The notes: generated by a model not told the origin, from the letters alone. Counted from the stretch's first letter, positions 19,933-29,301 are shown. The stretch: 64,000 nucleotides of DNA from an uncultured beta proteobacterium (GCA_903822435.1 CAIJPE010000320.1:50419-114418); one strand, 5' to 3'. Made by a program: numbers and translations.

Positions 19933-22425
19933 TTGAACGCGACAGCCCAGTACCGCTTCGGCGACTTCAAGCTGTTGCCGGGCGAAAGGCTGCTGTTCCG
20001 CCGCGGCATCGAGCAGGCCATGACGGCCCGCGCTTTCGCACTGCTGGTGACGCTCGTCGAGCGCGCCGGGCAACTGGTGGCCAAGGACGATCTCATGCAG
20101 CGCGTCTGGGCCGGCGTGATCGTCGAAGACAACAACCTGGCCGTCCAGGTGGGCGTGCTGCGCAAGCTGCTGGGCGCCGAGGCCATTGCCACCGTCCCGG
20201 GCTTCGGTTACCGCTTTGCCCTGGAGGTCATCGACGTCGGCGGCTGCGCCGACCTGCCGGCGCGAGAAGCACCCATCGGCCGGGGCAACCTGCCGCTGCG
20301 TCTTCCCGCGCTCATCGGCCGCGAGGCCGAGCTGGCCGAGGCCGCGACGCTGTTGCACAAGCACCCGCTGCTGACCATCTGCGGCGGCCCCGGCTTCGGC
20401 AAGACGCGGCTGGCGCAGGAGTTGGCGCTGCGCCAGCGCGGGCAGGACCGGGACGGCGCCTGGTGGGTGGATCTCACGCTCCTGCGCAGTGACGAGTCGC
20501 CGGCGCAGGCCGTGGCCCGCACCCTGGGGCTGGCGCTTGGCGATGGGGACGACACCCTGATCGCCCTGACGTCGCGGCTGGCATCCACGGCCATCCTCAT
20601 CGTCCTGGACAACGCGGAGCACCGGGCCGACGAGGTGGCGGGCCTGGCCGCAGCCCTGGTGCGCGACACCGCGCATGTTCGCCTCGTCGTGACCAGCCAG
20701 GTGCCCCTGCGCGTGGTGGGCGAATACCTGTTCCGGCTGCCGCCCCTGCCAGCGGATGACGCCCTGCAGCTGCTGGCCGCGCGGGCCGGCAGCGAAGCCT
20801 GGGTGGGCGATGAACGGGAGAAGGCCACGGCCATCTGCGAGGCCCTGGACTTCAATGCGCTGGCCATCGAGTTGGCGGCGGTCCGCATCGACGCACTGGG
20901 CCTGCAGGGCCTGGCATCGCGACTGAACCAGCGACTCACGCTGCTGGCCCCCGGTGACACGTCACGAGCGTCCCGCCGCAACGCGTTGGCCGCAGCGATG
21001 GAGTGGGCGCACGACTTGCTGGGCGCGCGTGAGCGTCGGGTCCTTCGGCGCCTGGGCGTGTTTCCCGGGAGCTTTTCGATCGAAGGCGCTGCGTTGGTGC
21101 TGGCCGACGCCGAGCTGCCGGCTGCCCGGGTCGTGGAGACCCTGCTGGTCCTCGTGGAACGCTCGCTGGTGGCCGTCGAGCGCGGAACGCACCGACGATT
21201 CAGGCTGCTGGAGACCACCCGCCTGTTTGCGCTTGCCCAGCTCGATGCCACCGGCGAAACCGACACCGCGCAGGCGCAATTCTGTGCCGGCATGCGCTGG
21301 CTGTTCGACGACGCCTACCAAGAGTCCTGGCGCATGCCCGCCCGAGACTGGCTCGGGCACTACCGGCCCGAACTGACCGCGCTGTGGGCGGCATTGCGCT
21401 GGGCGGGCGAACACGATCTCGAGTCAGCCGCAGCACTGTTCGGCGCCTCCGCGCCACTGTGGCGCCAACTGGGCGGCGAGCACGAAGCGCGTGCCCATGC
21501 CCTGTTGCTGGCCGACCGGATGACGCCCGACATCGATGCCACGCTACGGGCCCGCTTCTGGCTGGCGTGCGCCCATTGCCACACCCAATTCCACCCAGGC
21601 CCGGCGCGTGCCGCCGCAGAGCGCGCGGTGGCGATCTTTCACGAGCTGGGTGACGCGCGTGGCGAGTACGTCGCACTGGTCGAGTACGCATTCAATTGGC
21701 GTGTGGACGGGCCCGAGGCACGCGGCGCGCTGCAGCGGGCCAAGGCCCTCGAGAGCCCGGGCTGGCCGGCTGCCGTGATCGAACGCGGACGCACCGCCGA
21801 AGCCGTGCTGCACATGTCGGCCAACCACCATGACCTGGCCCGGCGCTGCTACGTCGATGCACTCGAGGTCTGTCGGCGCAGCGGTTTTGAACGGGGTGAG
21901 CAGCGGGCGATGCTGAATCTGGCGGATCTGGAGCGCGCTGCTGGCCACATCGAGGAGGCCGTGGAGCTCGGGCAAGCGCTGAGCCGGAGCCTGCACGACG
22001 ATGACAGCCCGGCCAGTCTGTTCACGACGCTGACCAATCTGATCGGCGCACTGCTGGCGATCGGGCGGCACGATGCGGCCCGCGACGTGGCAGGGGAGTG
22101 CAGTCGCCGCGTGGGTCGTTTGCCAATCCAGGAGTATGGCTGGGTCGCCCTGGATGCGATGGCGCTGCTGCACCTTCACGACGGCGACCCAGCCACCGCA
22201 GCCCGGTTGGCCGGCGCCTCGGACCGGGAACTCGAACTGCACGGTCAGCCGCAGCGGCAGCCCAATGAAGCCGCCGACCGCGCAGCGCTGGATGCCGGAT
22301 TGACGCGGGCCCTAGCGGCCGAGCAGATTTCGCTGTTGCAGGCCGAAGGCCGGCGAATGCGCACGTCCGAATCCGTGGCGTTGGCGTTCGGTCTCGGCCC
22401 CGCGGCCGAGACTCCCAGGAACTGA
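19933..22425 (+). CDS. Winged-helix / STAND-ATPase / TPR transcription regulator
   Basis: A large regulator of about 830 residues. Residues about 6-95 form an OmpR/CadC-type winged helix (FGDFKLLPGERLLFRRG ... LMQRVWAGVIVEDNNLAVQVGVLRKLLGAEAIATVPGFGYRF). Then comes a STAND-like ATPase with a P-loop (GGPGFGKT) and Walker B (ILIVLDNAEH), followed by a helical TPR-like C-terminal half (ALFGASAPLWRQLGGEHEAR...). I place the start at TTG 19933: GGGGAG at 19922-19927 is 5 bases upstream and homology begins at NATAQYRFGDF. An upstream in-frame start at 19816 would add unlike sequence. It is divergent from an S33 hydrolase. Its inducer is unknown. Confidence 0.85.
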   Translation: MNATAQYRFGDFKLLPGERLLFRRGIEQAMTARAFALLVTLVERAGQLVAKDDLMQRVWAGVIVEDNNLAVQVGVLRKLLGAEAIATVPGFGYRFALEVIDVGGCADLPAREAPIGRGNLPLRLPALIGREAELAEAATLLHKHPLLTICGGPGFGKTRLAQELALRQRGQDRDGAWWVDLTLLRSDESPAQAVARTLGLALGDGDDTLIALTSRLASTAILIVLDNAEHRADEVAGLAAALVRDTAHVRLVVTSQVPLRVVGEYLFRLPPLPADDALQLLAARAGSEAWVGDEREKATAICEALDFNALAIELAAVRIDALGLQGLASRLNQRLTLLAPGDTSRASRRNALAAAMEWAHDLLGARERRVLRRLGVFPGSFSIEGAALVLADAELPAARVVETLLVLVERSLVAVERGTHRRFRLLETTRLFALAQLDATGETDTAQAQFCAGMRWLFDDAYQESWRMPARDWLGHYRPELTALWAALRWAGEHDLESAAALFGASAPLWRQLGGEHEARAHALLLADRMTPDIDATLRARFWLACAHCHTQFHPGPARAAAERAVAIFHELGDARGEYVALVEYAFNWRVDGPEARGALQRAKALESPGWPAAVIERGRTAEAVLHMSANHHDLARRCYVDALEVCRRSGFERGEQRAMLNLADLERAAGHIEEAVELGQALSRSLHDDDSPASLFTTLTNLIGALLAIGRHDAARDVAGECSRRVGRLPIQEYGWVALDAMALLHLHDGDPATAARLAGASDRELELHGQPQRQPNEAADRAALDAGLTRALAAEQISLLQAEGRRMRTSESVALAFGLGPAAETPRN

Positions 22426-22493
22426 CTGCCTGCCATCGCACCGGGCAGGCCGAGGGCGGCTCCGGCGCAATGCCGAGCGCCGCGATCGGCAGG

Positions 22494-23960
22494 TTACGCC
22501 CGAAGCTTGAGGCGCAGGCGCAGCCCCACCGGCGTCATCGTGAACGTCAGCTTCTCGCGCGCCGGCTGCCCATCGGGGGTGGCCACGCTCTCGATATCGA
22601 AGCGGCCCAGCAGCACCGCCATGGCCAGCTTCATTTCCAGCAACGCCATGTAGCGTCCGGGGCAGATGCGCGGCCCTGCCCCGAAGGGCATGGACGTGCG
22701 CTTGACATTCGCTCCGGCAGCCGCCGCCGAGCCCTCGGCCAACCAGCGTTCGGGCTCGAAGCGCGCGGCCCGCGGCACGTGCGTGTCGCTGACGCTGTCG
22801 CGGCGCATGAGGTTGATGATCACGGCACCGGCGGGTACGGCCACGCCGCCCACCGTGGTATCGCGCAGGGCCTGCAGGGCCAGCACGGGGGCCACCGGCT
22901 TCAGACGCATGGTTTCGTGGCAGCAGGCCTCCACGTAGTCCAGGGACGCCAGCTCTTCGATGGTCGGCGAGGCGGCCCGGCCGGCCACCCGGCGCACTTC
23001 CTCGGTCGCGCGGGCCAGCGCCTCGGGGTGGCGCCACAGCAGCTCGATCATCCAGGCCAGCGTGTTGGCCGTGGTGTCTTCGCCGGCCAGCAGCATGGTC
23101 AGCACGTTGCCGGCCACCTGCGTGTCGTCGATGCCACTGCCAGGTTCGTCAGCCGCCACGATCATCGCTTCCAGCAGGTTGTGGGGCTTGTCGCGCCGCC
23201 CCGGTTCGGCCTGCAGCCGCGCCCGGGCCTGCGCGACGAAGCCGGAAACGGCCTTGTTGATGGCGGCCATGCTCTGCTCGAGCTGGCGCACCTCGGCCGA
23301 GCGCCACCAGCGCCACACCGGCAGGGGCGACACCATGCGCTTGGCGAGCGCCGGAAAGACCTTGTCCAGGTGCTGCTGGATGACGTCGCCATCCGACTGC
23401 AGTGTGTTGACCTCGGCGCCGAAGGCCAGGCCGGCGATGGCATCCACCGTGAATCTCATCAGGTCGGCCTGCAGGTCGATGTCGGCGCCCGCCTGGGCGG
23501 CTGCAGCCCAACGCTGGCCCAGGCGGTCGGCCACGGTCACCAGGGCCGGGTGATAACGCCGCACGTGGGTCGGGTCGAAGCCGGCCATCACCATGCGGCG
23601 CTGGCGCTTCCAGTCGTCCCCGTTGGCTGCGAACACCCCAGGCAGCAGGCCCATCTCGGCGCCGATGGTCTGCATGCGCTCGGTGCGCTGGAAGCCGTCG
23701 GGACGGTCGCGCAGGGCCGCGGCCGTGGCTTCATGGTCGGCCACCACCAGGGTGTCGCGGCTGCCCATGCGCAGCCGGTAGTAAGGCCCGAATTCGGCGC
23801 ACCAGGCCTCCAGCTGCAGGTGCAGCCGGGTGGCGTCCAGCTGCAGCAGGTTGCCCACCACGGGCAGGGGCCTGGGCCCTGGCAGGTCGCCGATGGCGCG
23901 TGGCGTGGCGGCCGCGGCCTGCGGATGGGCGGTCGCCCGGTTGGTTTGCACGGTGTCCAT
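22494..23960 (-). CDS. Cytochrome P450
   Basis: A 488-residue soluble P450 monooxygenase. The I-helix oxygen motif is AGEDTTANTL, the ExxR motif is ETMRLKP, the meander is FEPERWL, and the haem loop FGAGPRICPG has its proximal cysteine at about residue 433. It starts GPRPLPVVGNLLQLD near residue 28, resembling class II P450s of the CYP4/CYP102-like fatty-acid type more than bacterial CYP107-like forms; no reductase is fused. The ATG at 23960 is supported by AGGAGCAACG. It diverges from a CoA-ester lyase with 127 bp between starts. The redox partner must be elsewhere. Confidence 0.92.
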   Translation of the reverse strand: MDTVQTNRATAHPQAAAATPRAIGDLPGPRPLPVVGNLLQLDATRLHLQLEAWCAEFGPYYRLRMGSRDTLVVADHEATAAALRDRPDGFQRTERMQTIGAEMGLLPGVFAANGDDWKRQRRMVMAGFDPTHVRRYHPALVTVADRLGQRWAAAAQAGADIDLQADLMRFTVDAIAGLAFGAEVNTLQSDGDVIQQHLDKVFPALAKRMVSPLPVWRWWRSAEVRQLEQSMAAINKAVSGFVAQARARLQAEPGRRDKPHNLLEAMIVAADEPGSGIDDTQVAGNVLTMLLAGEDTTANTLAWMIELLWRHPEALARATEEVRRVAGRAASPTIEELASLDYVEACCHETMRLKPVAPVLALQALRDTTVGGVAVPAGAVIINLMRRDSVSDTHVPRAARFEPERWLAEGSAAAAGANVKRTSMPFGAGPRICPGRYMALLEMKLAMAVLLGRFDIESVATPDGQPAREKLTFTMTPVGLRLRLKLRA

Positions 23961-24087
23961 CGTTGCTCCTGCTGGGACGCTGATTGCCTGGCGCCGCCGA
24001 GGGTGTAGCACAACCGGGGATGCCCGGCACGGGTTTAGGCTAGGGGCCTGTGCCAACCTGCCGGCCCGCTGCGGGCCGGGTTCCGTC

Positions 24088-25113
24088 ATGACCGAAGCCC
24101 GTTCCATCTCCCCGCGCCAGGCGCTGTTCGACCCCGACGAGGTGGCCGCCAGTGCCCTGCCCGTGTGCGATCACTACAGCGGCGTGGAAGTGCGCATGCG
24201 CAAGAGCCTGGCGCTGCAAGCCGAGATGGGGCCGGTGTTCGACGTCACCCTGGATGGCGAAGACGGTGCGCCCGTGGGCGGCGAAGCCGAGCACGCAGGC
24301 CTGATGGCCGAACTGGTGATGTCGGCCGACAACCGCTGGGGTCGCGTGGGTGCGCGCCTGCCGCCCGTGCCGCATGCGCAGTTCGAGGCCATGGCCGAAC
24401 TGCTGGTGCAACGCGCCGGCACGCGGCTGGCCTATCTCATGATCCCCAAGGTGCGCGGCCTGGCCGACCTGCAGCGGGCGGCCGACACCATCGACAGCGC
24501 GTCGAGCGCCGCGGGGCTGGCCCGCACGATCCCGCTGCACGCGCTGGTCGAAACCCACGGCAGCCTGCGCGAGGTGCAGGCGCTGGCCGCCCACCCGCGC
24601 ATCGAGTCGCTGTCCTTCGGCCTGATGGACTTCGTCTCGGCCCACCGGGGCGCCATCCCGCAATCGGCCATGGGGGCGGCCGGACAGTTCGAGCATCCGC
24701 TGGTGCTGCGCGCCAAGCTGGAAATCGCCGCGGCCTGCCACGGCCAGGGCAAGACACCCTCGCATGGCGTGGTGACCGAGTTCCAGGATCTGGACGCCCT
24801 GCGGCGTGCCGCCACCATGGCCTGCCAGCGGCTGGGCTACACCCGCATGTGGAGCATCCACCCGGCGCAAGTCCGCCCCATCGTCGAAGCCTTCTCGCCC
24901 TCGGCCGGCGAGGTGGAACTGGCGGTGGAGATCATCACCGCCGCCCAGGCCGCCGGCTGGGGCCCCATCCGCCACCGGCACGACGGCGCCGACAGGCTGC
25001 ACGACCGGGCCAGCTACCGCTACTTCTGGCAGGTGATCGAGCGGGCCCAGCGCACCGCTGTTTGCGGCGCGGCCGCCCTTCCCGAGCCGCTGCGGCAGGC
25101 CTGGTTCGGGTGA
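24088..25113 (+). CDS. HpcH/HpaI aldolase / CoA-ester lyase (malyl-CoA lyase-like)
   Basis: A 341-residue TIM-barrel enzyme of the citrate lyase beta / HpcH-HpaI group. Visible parts are VTLDGEDGAP, where metal-binding carboxylates of the family lie, LVMSADNRWGRVGARL, LMIPKVRGLADLQ, a conserved HALVETHGSLREVQ, LSFGLMDFVSAHRGA and the C-terminal MWSIHPAQVRPIVEAF. Related proteins cleave malyl-CoA or similar 3-hydroxyacyl-CoA esters. In Burkholderiales this gene often lies near mdh and sdh; here it is 5.6 kb from mdh. The ATG is at 24088. The exact substrate is uncertain. Confidence 0.85.
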   Translation: MTEARSISPRQALFDPDEVAASALPVCDHYSGVEVRMRKSLALQAEMGPVFDVTLDGEDGAPVGGEAEHAGLMAELVMSADNRWGRVGARLPPVPHAQFEAMAELLVQRAGTRLAYLMIPKVRGLADLQRAADTIDSASSAAGLARTIPLHALVETHGSLREVQALAAHPRIESLSFGLMDFVSAHRGAIPQSAMGAAGQFEHPLVLRAKLEIAAACHGQGKTPSHGVVTEFQDLDALRRAATMACQRLGYTRMWSIHPAQVRPIVEAFSPSAGEVELAVEIITAAQAAGWGPIRHRHDGADRLHDRASYRYFWQVIERAQRTAVCGAAALPEPLRQAWFG

Positions 25114-25138
25114 TGGGAAGGGGGCGGGGCGGCCAGCC

Positions 25139-26998
25139 CTACAAGCCAGCCTGCGCCAGGGCCTGCGCGAACCGTTCAGGCGGCTCGTAGCCCACCACGC
25201 GGGCCTGCGTGCGTTCCGGGCCACCCGGCGAAAAGAACAGGACGCCGGGCGGGCCGAACAGGCCGAAGCGCTTCATCAGCGCCTTGTCGTCGGCGCTGTT
25301 GGCCGTGACATCCACCTGCAAGCGGAGCGCGCCGGCCAGCCGGGAAGCGATGGCCGGATCCCGGAACGTCAGGTGCGCCATTTCCTTGCACGAGACGCAC
25401 CAGTCGGCATAGAAGTCCAGCATGACCGGGCGGCTCGCGTTCCTCAGGGCCGTGTCCAGTTCGGCACTGCTGCGGATCCGCTGAAAGTCGAGTTCAGCCG
25501 CGGCGGCGATGTTGAGCGGCGCCTCGGCACGACGCAGCTGGGCCAGATGAGCCAGGGGCTGCAAGGGATCGACACCGCCGGACATCGCACCGACGAGTTG
25601 CGTGACGCCCAGCACCGCCAGCACGAGCCCCGCGCCCTGGGACAACCGCTGCCAGCCACTGGTGGGCCGCCCCGGGGCCTGCATGAGACCCAGGTAGGTC
25701 GCCCCCACCAGCAGCGCAGCGCCGAGCACGAGCATCAAAGCGCGGCCCGGCAGCACCGGCGACACGATCCACAGGGCGACGGCCAGAAGCAGCACGCCGA
25801 ACACCGTCTTTACACCGTTCATCCAGGCGCCGGCGCGTGGCAGCAGCGCGCCCGCGGAAACGCCCACCGCCAAGAGCGGCACGCCCATCCCCAGTGCCAG
25901 GCTGAAGAGCGCGACTCCGCCCACCATCACATCCCGCGTCTGGCTGATGAAGACCAGCGCGCCAGCCAGGGGCGCGGCCACGCACGGCCCGACAATCAGG
26001 GCCGACAGCCCGCCCATCAGGAACACGCCCACGAAACGTCCACCGGGCAGTCGGTTCGAGGCTTCGCTCAGACGCGTCTGCACGAAGGGGGGCATCTGCA
26101 GCTCGAAGACGCCGAACATGGGTAGTGCCAGCACGGCCAGCAGCAGCGCAAAGGTGCCGAGCACCCAAGGGTTCTGGAGGGTCGCGGCCAGGCCCTCGCC
26201 GGCCAGGCCTGCGGCCATGCCCAGGCCGGTGTACACCACGGCCATTCCCAGGACATAGGCCAGCGCCAGCGCAAACCCCCGCGACCGCGAGACGACGGCA
26301 CCGCGCCCGACGATGATCGACGAAAGGATCGGCACCATCGGCAACACGCAGGGCGTGAACGACAGCAGCAGCCCGGCCAGCCAGAACGCCGCCACGAGCG
26401 TGGGCCAGTGACCCGAGCGCAGCGCGCGACCGATGGGGCTCGCGTCCGCGCTGGCAACCTGGGTACCCGAATCGGCGTCGGATTCGGTGCTCAGCTGTTC
26501 GAGCGGTGGCAGGGTTTCGACGCCAGCGGACGCATCGCCCAGCCAAGTCACCCGCCCCACCCGACCCTGGCCCATATCCACCGCCACAATGGCGCTCTGA
26601 GGGGGATAGCACAAGCCCTCGTCGGCGCAGCCCTGGTAGCCCAGCCGCAGGCGCACCACGCCCTGCTGGCCTGCCATCGGCACGGCGACTTGCACCGCAC
26701 CCTGCAGCAATTCGACGGTCTTGCCGAAGTTGGCGTCGAACTGGGTCTTGCCGTGGGGCAGGTCCACCGCGCCCAGCGCGGGCCCCGGTTCCTCGGCCGA
26801 CACCGACAGGCGTTCGCGGTATAGGTGGTAGTTGGGCGCCACGTCCAGCCGCAGCTGTACGGTCTGGTCATCGACCCGGCTGGCGCTGCCCCGAAAGGCC
26901 TGTTCCACCTCCAGGTAGTCGCCCGAACCGGCATGAGCCGGGCCGAGCCAGGCGCTCAACATCAGCGCCGCCATCCACAATGCCCTGCTTGTCTTCAT
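25139..26998 (-). CDS. dsbD: Thiol:disulfide interchange protein DsbD
   Basis: DsbD carries reducing power from cytoplasmic thioredoxin across the inner membrane to periplasmic thiol proteins. The 619-residue product has a signal peptide, an N-terminal immunoglobulin-like domain with the CADEGLCYP cysteine pair, eight hydrophobic segments including FTPCVLPMVPILSSIIVG and VGPCVAAPLAGAL (the membrane cysteines), and a C-terminal thioredoxin domain DFYADWCVSCKEM. It starts 18 bp after the ApbE-like gene and is the last gene of the seven-gene minus-strand run that begins with mrtJ. It probably supplies electrons to the TlpA-like protein of the same operon and to cytochrome c maturation. Confidence 0.95.
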   Translation of the reverse strand: MKTSRALWMAALMLSAWLGPAHAGSGDYLEVEQAFRGSASRVDDQTVQLRLDVAPNYHLYRERLSVSAEEPGPALGAVDLPHGKTQFDANFGKTVELLQGAVQVAVPMAGQQGVVRLRLGYQGCADEGLCYPPQSAIVAVDMGQGRVGRVTWLGDASAGVETLPPLEQLSTESDADSGTQVASADASPIGRALRSGHWPTLVAAFWLAGLLLSFTPCVLPMVPILSSIIVGRGAVVSRSRGFALALAYVLGMAVVYTGLGMAAGLAGEGLAATLQNPWVLGTFALLLAVLALPMFGVFELQMPPFVQTRLSEASNRLPGGRFVGVFLMGGLSALIVGPCVAAPLAGALVFISQTRDVMVGGVALFSLALGMGVPLLAVGVSAGALLPRAGAWMNGVKTVFGVLLLAVALWIVSPVLPGRALMLVLGAALLVGATYLGLMQAPGRPTSGWQRLSQGAGLVLAVLGVTQLVGAMSGGVDPLQPLAHLAQLRRAEAPLNIAAAAELDFQRIRSSAELDTALRNASRPVMLDFYADWCVSCKEMAHLTFRDPAIASRLAGALRLQVDVTANSADDKALMKRFGLFGPPGVLFFSPGGPERTQARVVGYEPPERFAQALAQAGL

Positions 26999-27016
26999 GC
27001 TTCCATGCCCTCTCCA

Positions 27017-27913
27017 TCAAAAGCCGTGGTGCAGCAGTCGCCCGGTGGCATCGACGGCCAGGTAGCTGGCCTGCTGGTCAGCCAGGAATGCGGGTGCTGC
27101 CAAGCCCTTGAGCATCGCGATGGTTGTCAATGCACCGGCTGCCACGCAAGCCGGCGCGGTTGCACTGATCGATTGCCAGGTCTGCACCGGCCAGCCCGTC
27201 AGCGGGTTCAGGATGTGGCAGTAGCGCTTGCCATCGAGCTCCAGGAACCGCTCGTAGTCGCCGCTGGTGGCCAGCGCGCCCGAGACCAGTTCGACGGTGG
27301 CGATGGTGGCCCGATCCTGACGCGGATGGCGGATGCCGAAGCGCCAGGGCTGGCCGTCCGCACGCGGCCCCAGCACACGGATGTCGCCGCCCAGGTTGAC
27401 CCAGCCGTGCCGGTGGCCCGCCTCCATCAAGGCCGTGGCCGCACGGTCGGCCGCGTATTCCTTGCCGAAGCCGCCGAAGTCGATTTCCATGCCCGGGCGC
27501 GGCAGGCTGACGCAGCCGTCAGCCCAGCGCACCTGCGGCCAGCCGATCAGGGGCAGCAGCGCTTGCAAGGCAGCCTCGCCTGGCAGGCGGCCACAGCGGA
27601 AGTCCCAGGCCCGACGCAGCACACCCGAGGTGATGTCGAACAGGCCGCCGCTGGACTGGAACAGGGACGCCGCGAAGTCCAGCAGTCCCGCCGTCTCGCT
27701 GTCCACGGGCAGGGGTCGCCCCGTCCCGGCCGCCGCGTTGATGCGCGACAGGATGCTGTCGGCGCGGTAGCGCGAGTACTTCGCCTCGATGCGCTGGACC
27801 TCGGCCACGGCCGACAGCGCGGCCCCGCGCAGGCTGACGACCGTGCCTGCGCCTTCGAGGTGGATCTCGCAGGCGCTGGCCATGGCCGCGAAGGGCAGGG
27901 TCAGCGAGGCCAT
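27017..27913 (-). CDS. ApbE-like FAD:protein FMN transferase
   Basis: A 298-residue protein of the ApbE family, which transfers FMN from FAD onto a Thr/Ser of a target protein. Motifs are LFDITSGVLRRAW, MEIDFGGFGKEYAAD, VNLGGDIRVLG, ATSGDY and the C-terminal HILNPLTGWPV. The usual N-terminal lipoprotein signal is absent: the ATG at 27913 gives MASLTLPFAAMASACEIHL, and no Tat/Sec signal or lipobox is seen, so the enzyme may act in the cytoplasm. It begins 7 bp after the DUF3570 gene. The target of flavinylation is not obvious in the window. Confidence 0.88.
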   Translation of the reverse strand: MASLTLPFAAMASACEIHLEGAGTVVSLRGAALSAVAEVQRIEAKYSRYRADSILSRINAAAGTGRPLPVDSETAGLLDFAASLFQSSGGLFDITSGVLRRAWDFRCGRLPGEAALQALLPLIGWPQVRWADGCVSLPRPGMEIDFGGFGKEYAADRAATALMEAGHRHGWVNLGGDIRVLGPRADGQPWRFGIRHPRQDRATIATVELVSGALATSGDYERFLELDGKRYCHILNPLTGWPVQTWQSISATAPACVAAGALTTIAMLKGLAAPAFLADQQASYLAVDATGRLLHHGF

Positions 27914-27920
27914 GTGGCGT

Positions 27921-29087
27921 TCAGAAATGCGTGCTGGCACCCACCTGAACGGTCGTGGCACTGAACGGGTCCAGGCCGGGCGAACCGGTGCCTCCGACGC
28001 GCCAGCTCGAGCGCTGCTTGTACTCCTCGAGCTTGATGTCGCAACTCCATTTGCGGCTGGCCTGCCAGGCCAGCTTGAGGGCGACCGTGACGGCGCCGAA
28101 AGACGACAGGCGCTGGTCGGCCGAACTGTAGGTCGGTGGCGAGGTGAAGTAGCCGACGGGGTACGGCGCACCGACGTTGGGGTCGTACACGGGGTCGAAG
28201 TAGAACGAGGCCGCGCTCTGCGTGTACAGGCGCAGTTCCGGCGTCAGGGTCCAGCGGGTGCCCAGCGGTTGCACCCATTCCGCAGCCAAAGTGTGGGCCC
28301 GGATGCCGAAGGTGTCGCTGTAGTAGCGGTAACTCGATCGCAAGGTACTGCCCAGGCTGACGAAGTGGTGGTTCCAGCGGGTCAGCAAAATGGACTGATT
28401 GCGTTCGCCGGGCCGTACGTCCAGGCTCTTGTAAGGGTCCGAGAAGTAACCGGTGCCGCGGTTGAAGCTCAAGTTGAACTGCAGAAGGTCCACGGCGCTG
28501 AGCGCCTGGGTGACGCCCACCGCCGCCTCGGTCGTGTGCCGGCTCTCGTGCAGCAGCAGGTTGTCGCGCGAGCTGATCTTGTCCGACGCGAAGCCCAGGC
28601 CGACGTTCCAGGTGCGGTTGTTGTCCTCGCTGCCGAAGGCGGCATCGAACGACACGGAACGACCCAGATAGTCGTGTTCATCCGACACCGCCAGCCCCAT
28701 CCCATAGCTGTTGTGGCCCTCATAGCGGGTCAGCTTGACGTCACCGGCGTGGCGCTCGTCGTTCATCTTCGAGGCACCGGAGATGGCCGTGTGGTAGCGC
28801 GGGCTGGCACCCGAGACCGCATCGCTGACCAGCGAACCTTCGATCAGCCAGCGCGGGCTCAAGGGCGCCTGCACATACACCGAGGGCGCCGACACCCGGA
28901 TCCGCTTCAGGCCGGGCTGCTCGTCCTGGTAGTGCATGTATTTCAAGCTGAGCGTGCCCTCCTCGGGGGCAGTCTCGGCATGCGCCATGACGCCCGGCAA
29001 TGCCAGTGCTGCCGCGATGATGGCACCAGCCGGCAGGTTGGCGCGCGTGTGATCAGTTGCAGCCACAGCCACCCCCGCCCACGCCAT
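27921..29087 (-). CDS. DUF3570 outer-membrane-type beta-barrel protein
   Basis: A 388-residue exported protein matching the DUF3570 family as I recall it. The N-terminal 38 residues contain a signal peptide (ANLPAGAIIAAALALPGVMAHA), then LSLKYMHYQDEQPGLKRIRVSAPSVYVQAPLS. The remainder alternates hydrophobic and polar residues with many aromatic-ended strands (SSYRYYSDTFGIRAHTLAAEW) and ends with a terminal Phe (VQVGASTHF), the typical signature of an outer-membrane beta-barrel. The first ATG, at 29087, overlaps the DUF4266 gene by 35 bp; a GTG slightly downstream is possible. Function unknown; DUF3570, DUF4266, TlpA and ApbE are known to co-occur. Confidence 0.8.
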   Translation of the reverse strand: MAWAGVAVAATDHTRANLPAGAIIAAALALPGVMAHAETAPEEGTLSLKYMHYQDEQPGLKRIRVSAPSVYVQAPLSPRWLIEGSLVSDAVSGASPRYHTAISGASKMNDERHAGDVKLTRYEGHNSYGMGLAVSDEHDYLGRSVSFDAAFGSEDNNRTWNVGLGFASDKISSRDNLLLHESRHTTEAAVGVTQALSAVDLLQFNLSFNRGTGYFSDPYKSLDVRPGERNQSILLTRWNHHFVSLGSTLRSSYRYYSDTFGIRAHTLAAEWVQPLGTRWTLTPELRLYTQSAASFYFDPVYDPNVGAPYPVGYFTSPPTYSSADQRLSSFGAVTVALKLAWQASRKWSCDIKLEEYKQRSSWRVGGTGSPGLDPFSATTVQVGASTHF

Positions 29088-29301
29088 AACCGCCCGAGGC
29101 GTTCTCCTTGGAGGAATAGATGTGCTGGTCGAAGCGTTGGGCCAAGGGGTCGGCGCCCATGGTCATCTCGGGCTTGGCCAGGTAGCCCTTTTCCCAGGGT
29201 TGGGGGGGCGTGATGGCGCAGCCGCTGAACAGGGCCGACACGGCCAGCACTGCAGTGAGCGACGACAAGCGCAGGGGCCTTCGCGCAGGGCGGTCTTGCA
29301 T
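29053..29301 (-). CDS. DUF4266 lipoprotein with Gly-Cys tail
   Basis: A small (82-residue) exported lipoprotein. The ATG at 29301 (MQDRPARRPL) is preferred because CGGAGGA lies 5 bases upstream; an ATG 11 codons earlier lacks such support. The lipobox is ALFSGC, followed by ITPPQPWEKGYLAKPEMTM, the DUF4266 core. The tail is glycine-rich and ends GGGGCGCN, with two cysteines two residues from the C-terminus. This tail is conserved in the family and resembles a metal or cofactor ligand site. It overlaps the DUF3570 start and follows the TlpA gene after 29 bp. Confidence 0.78.
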   Translation of the reverse strand: MQDRPARRPLRLSSLTAVLAVSALFSGCAITPPQPWEKGYLAKPEMTMGADPLAQRFDQHIYSSKENASGGYGVGGGGCGCN

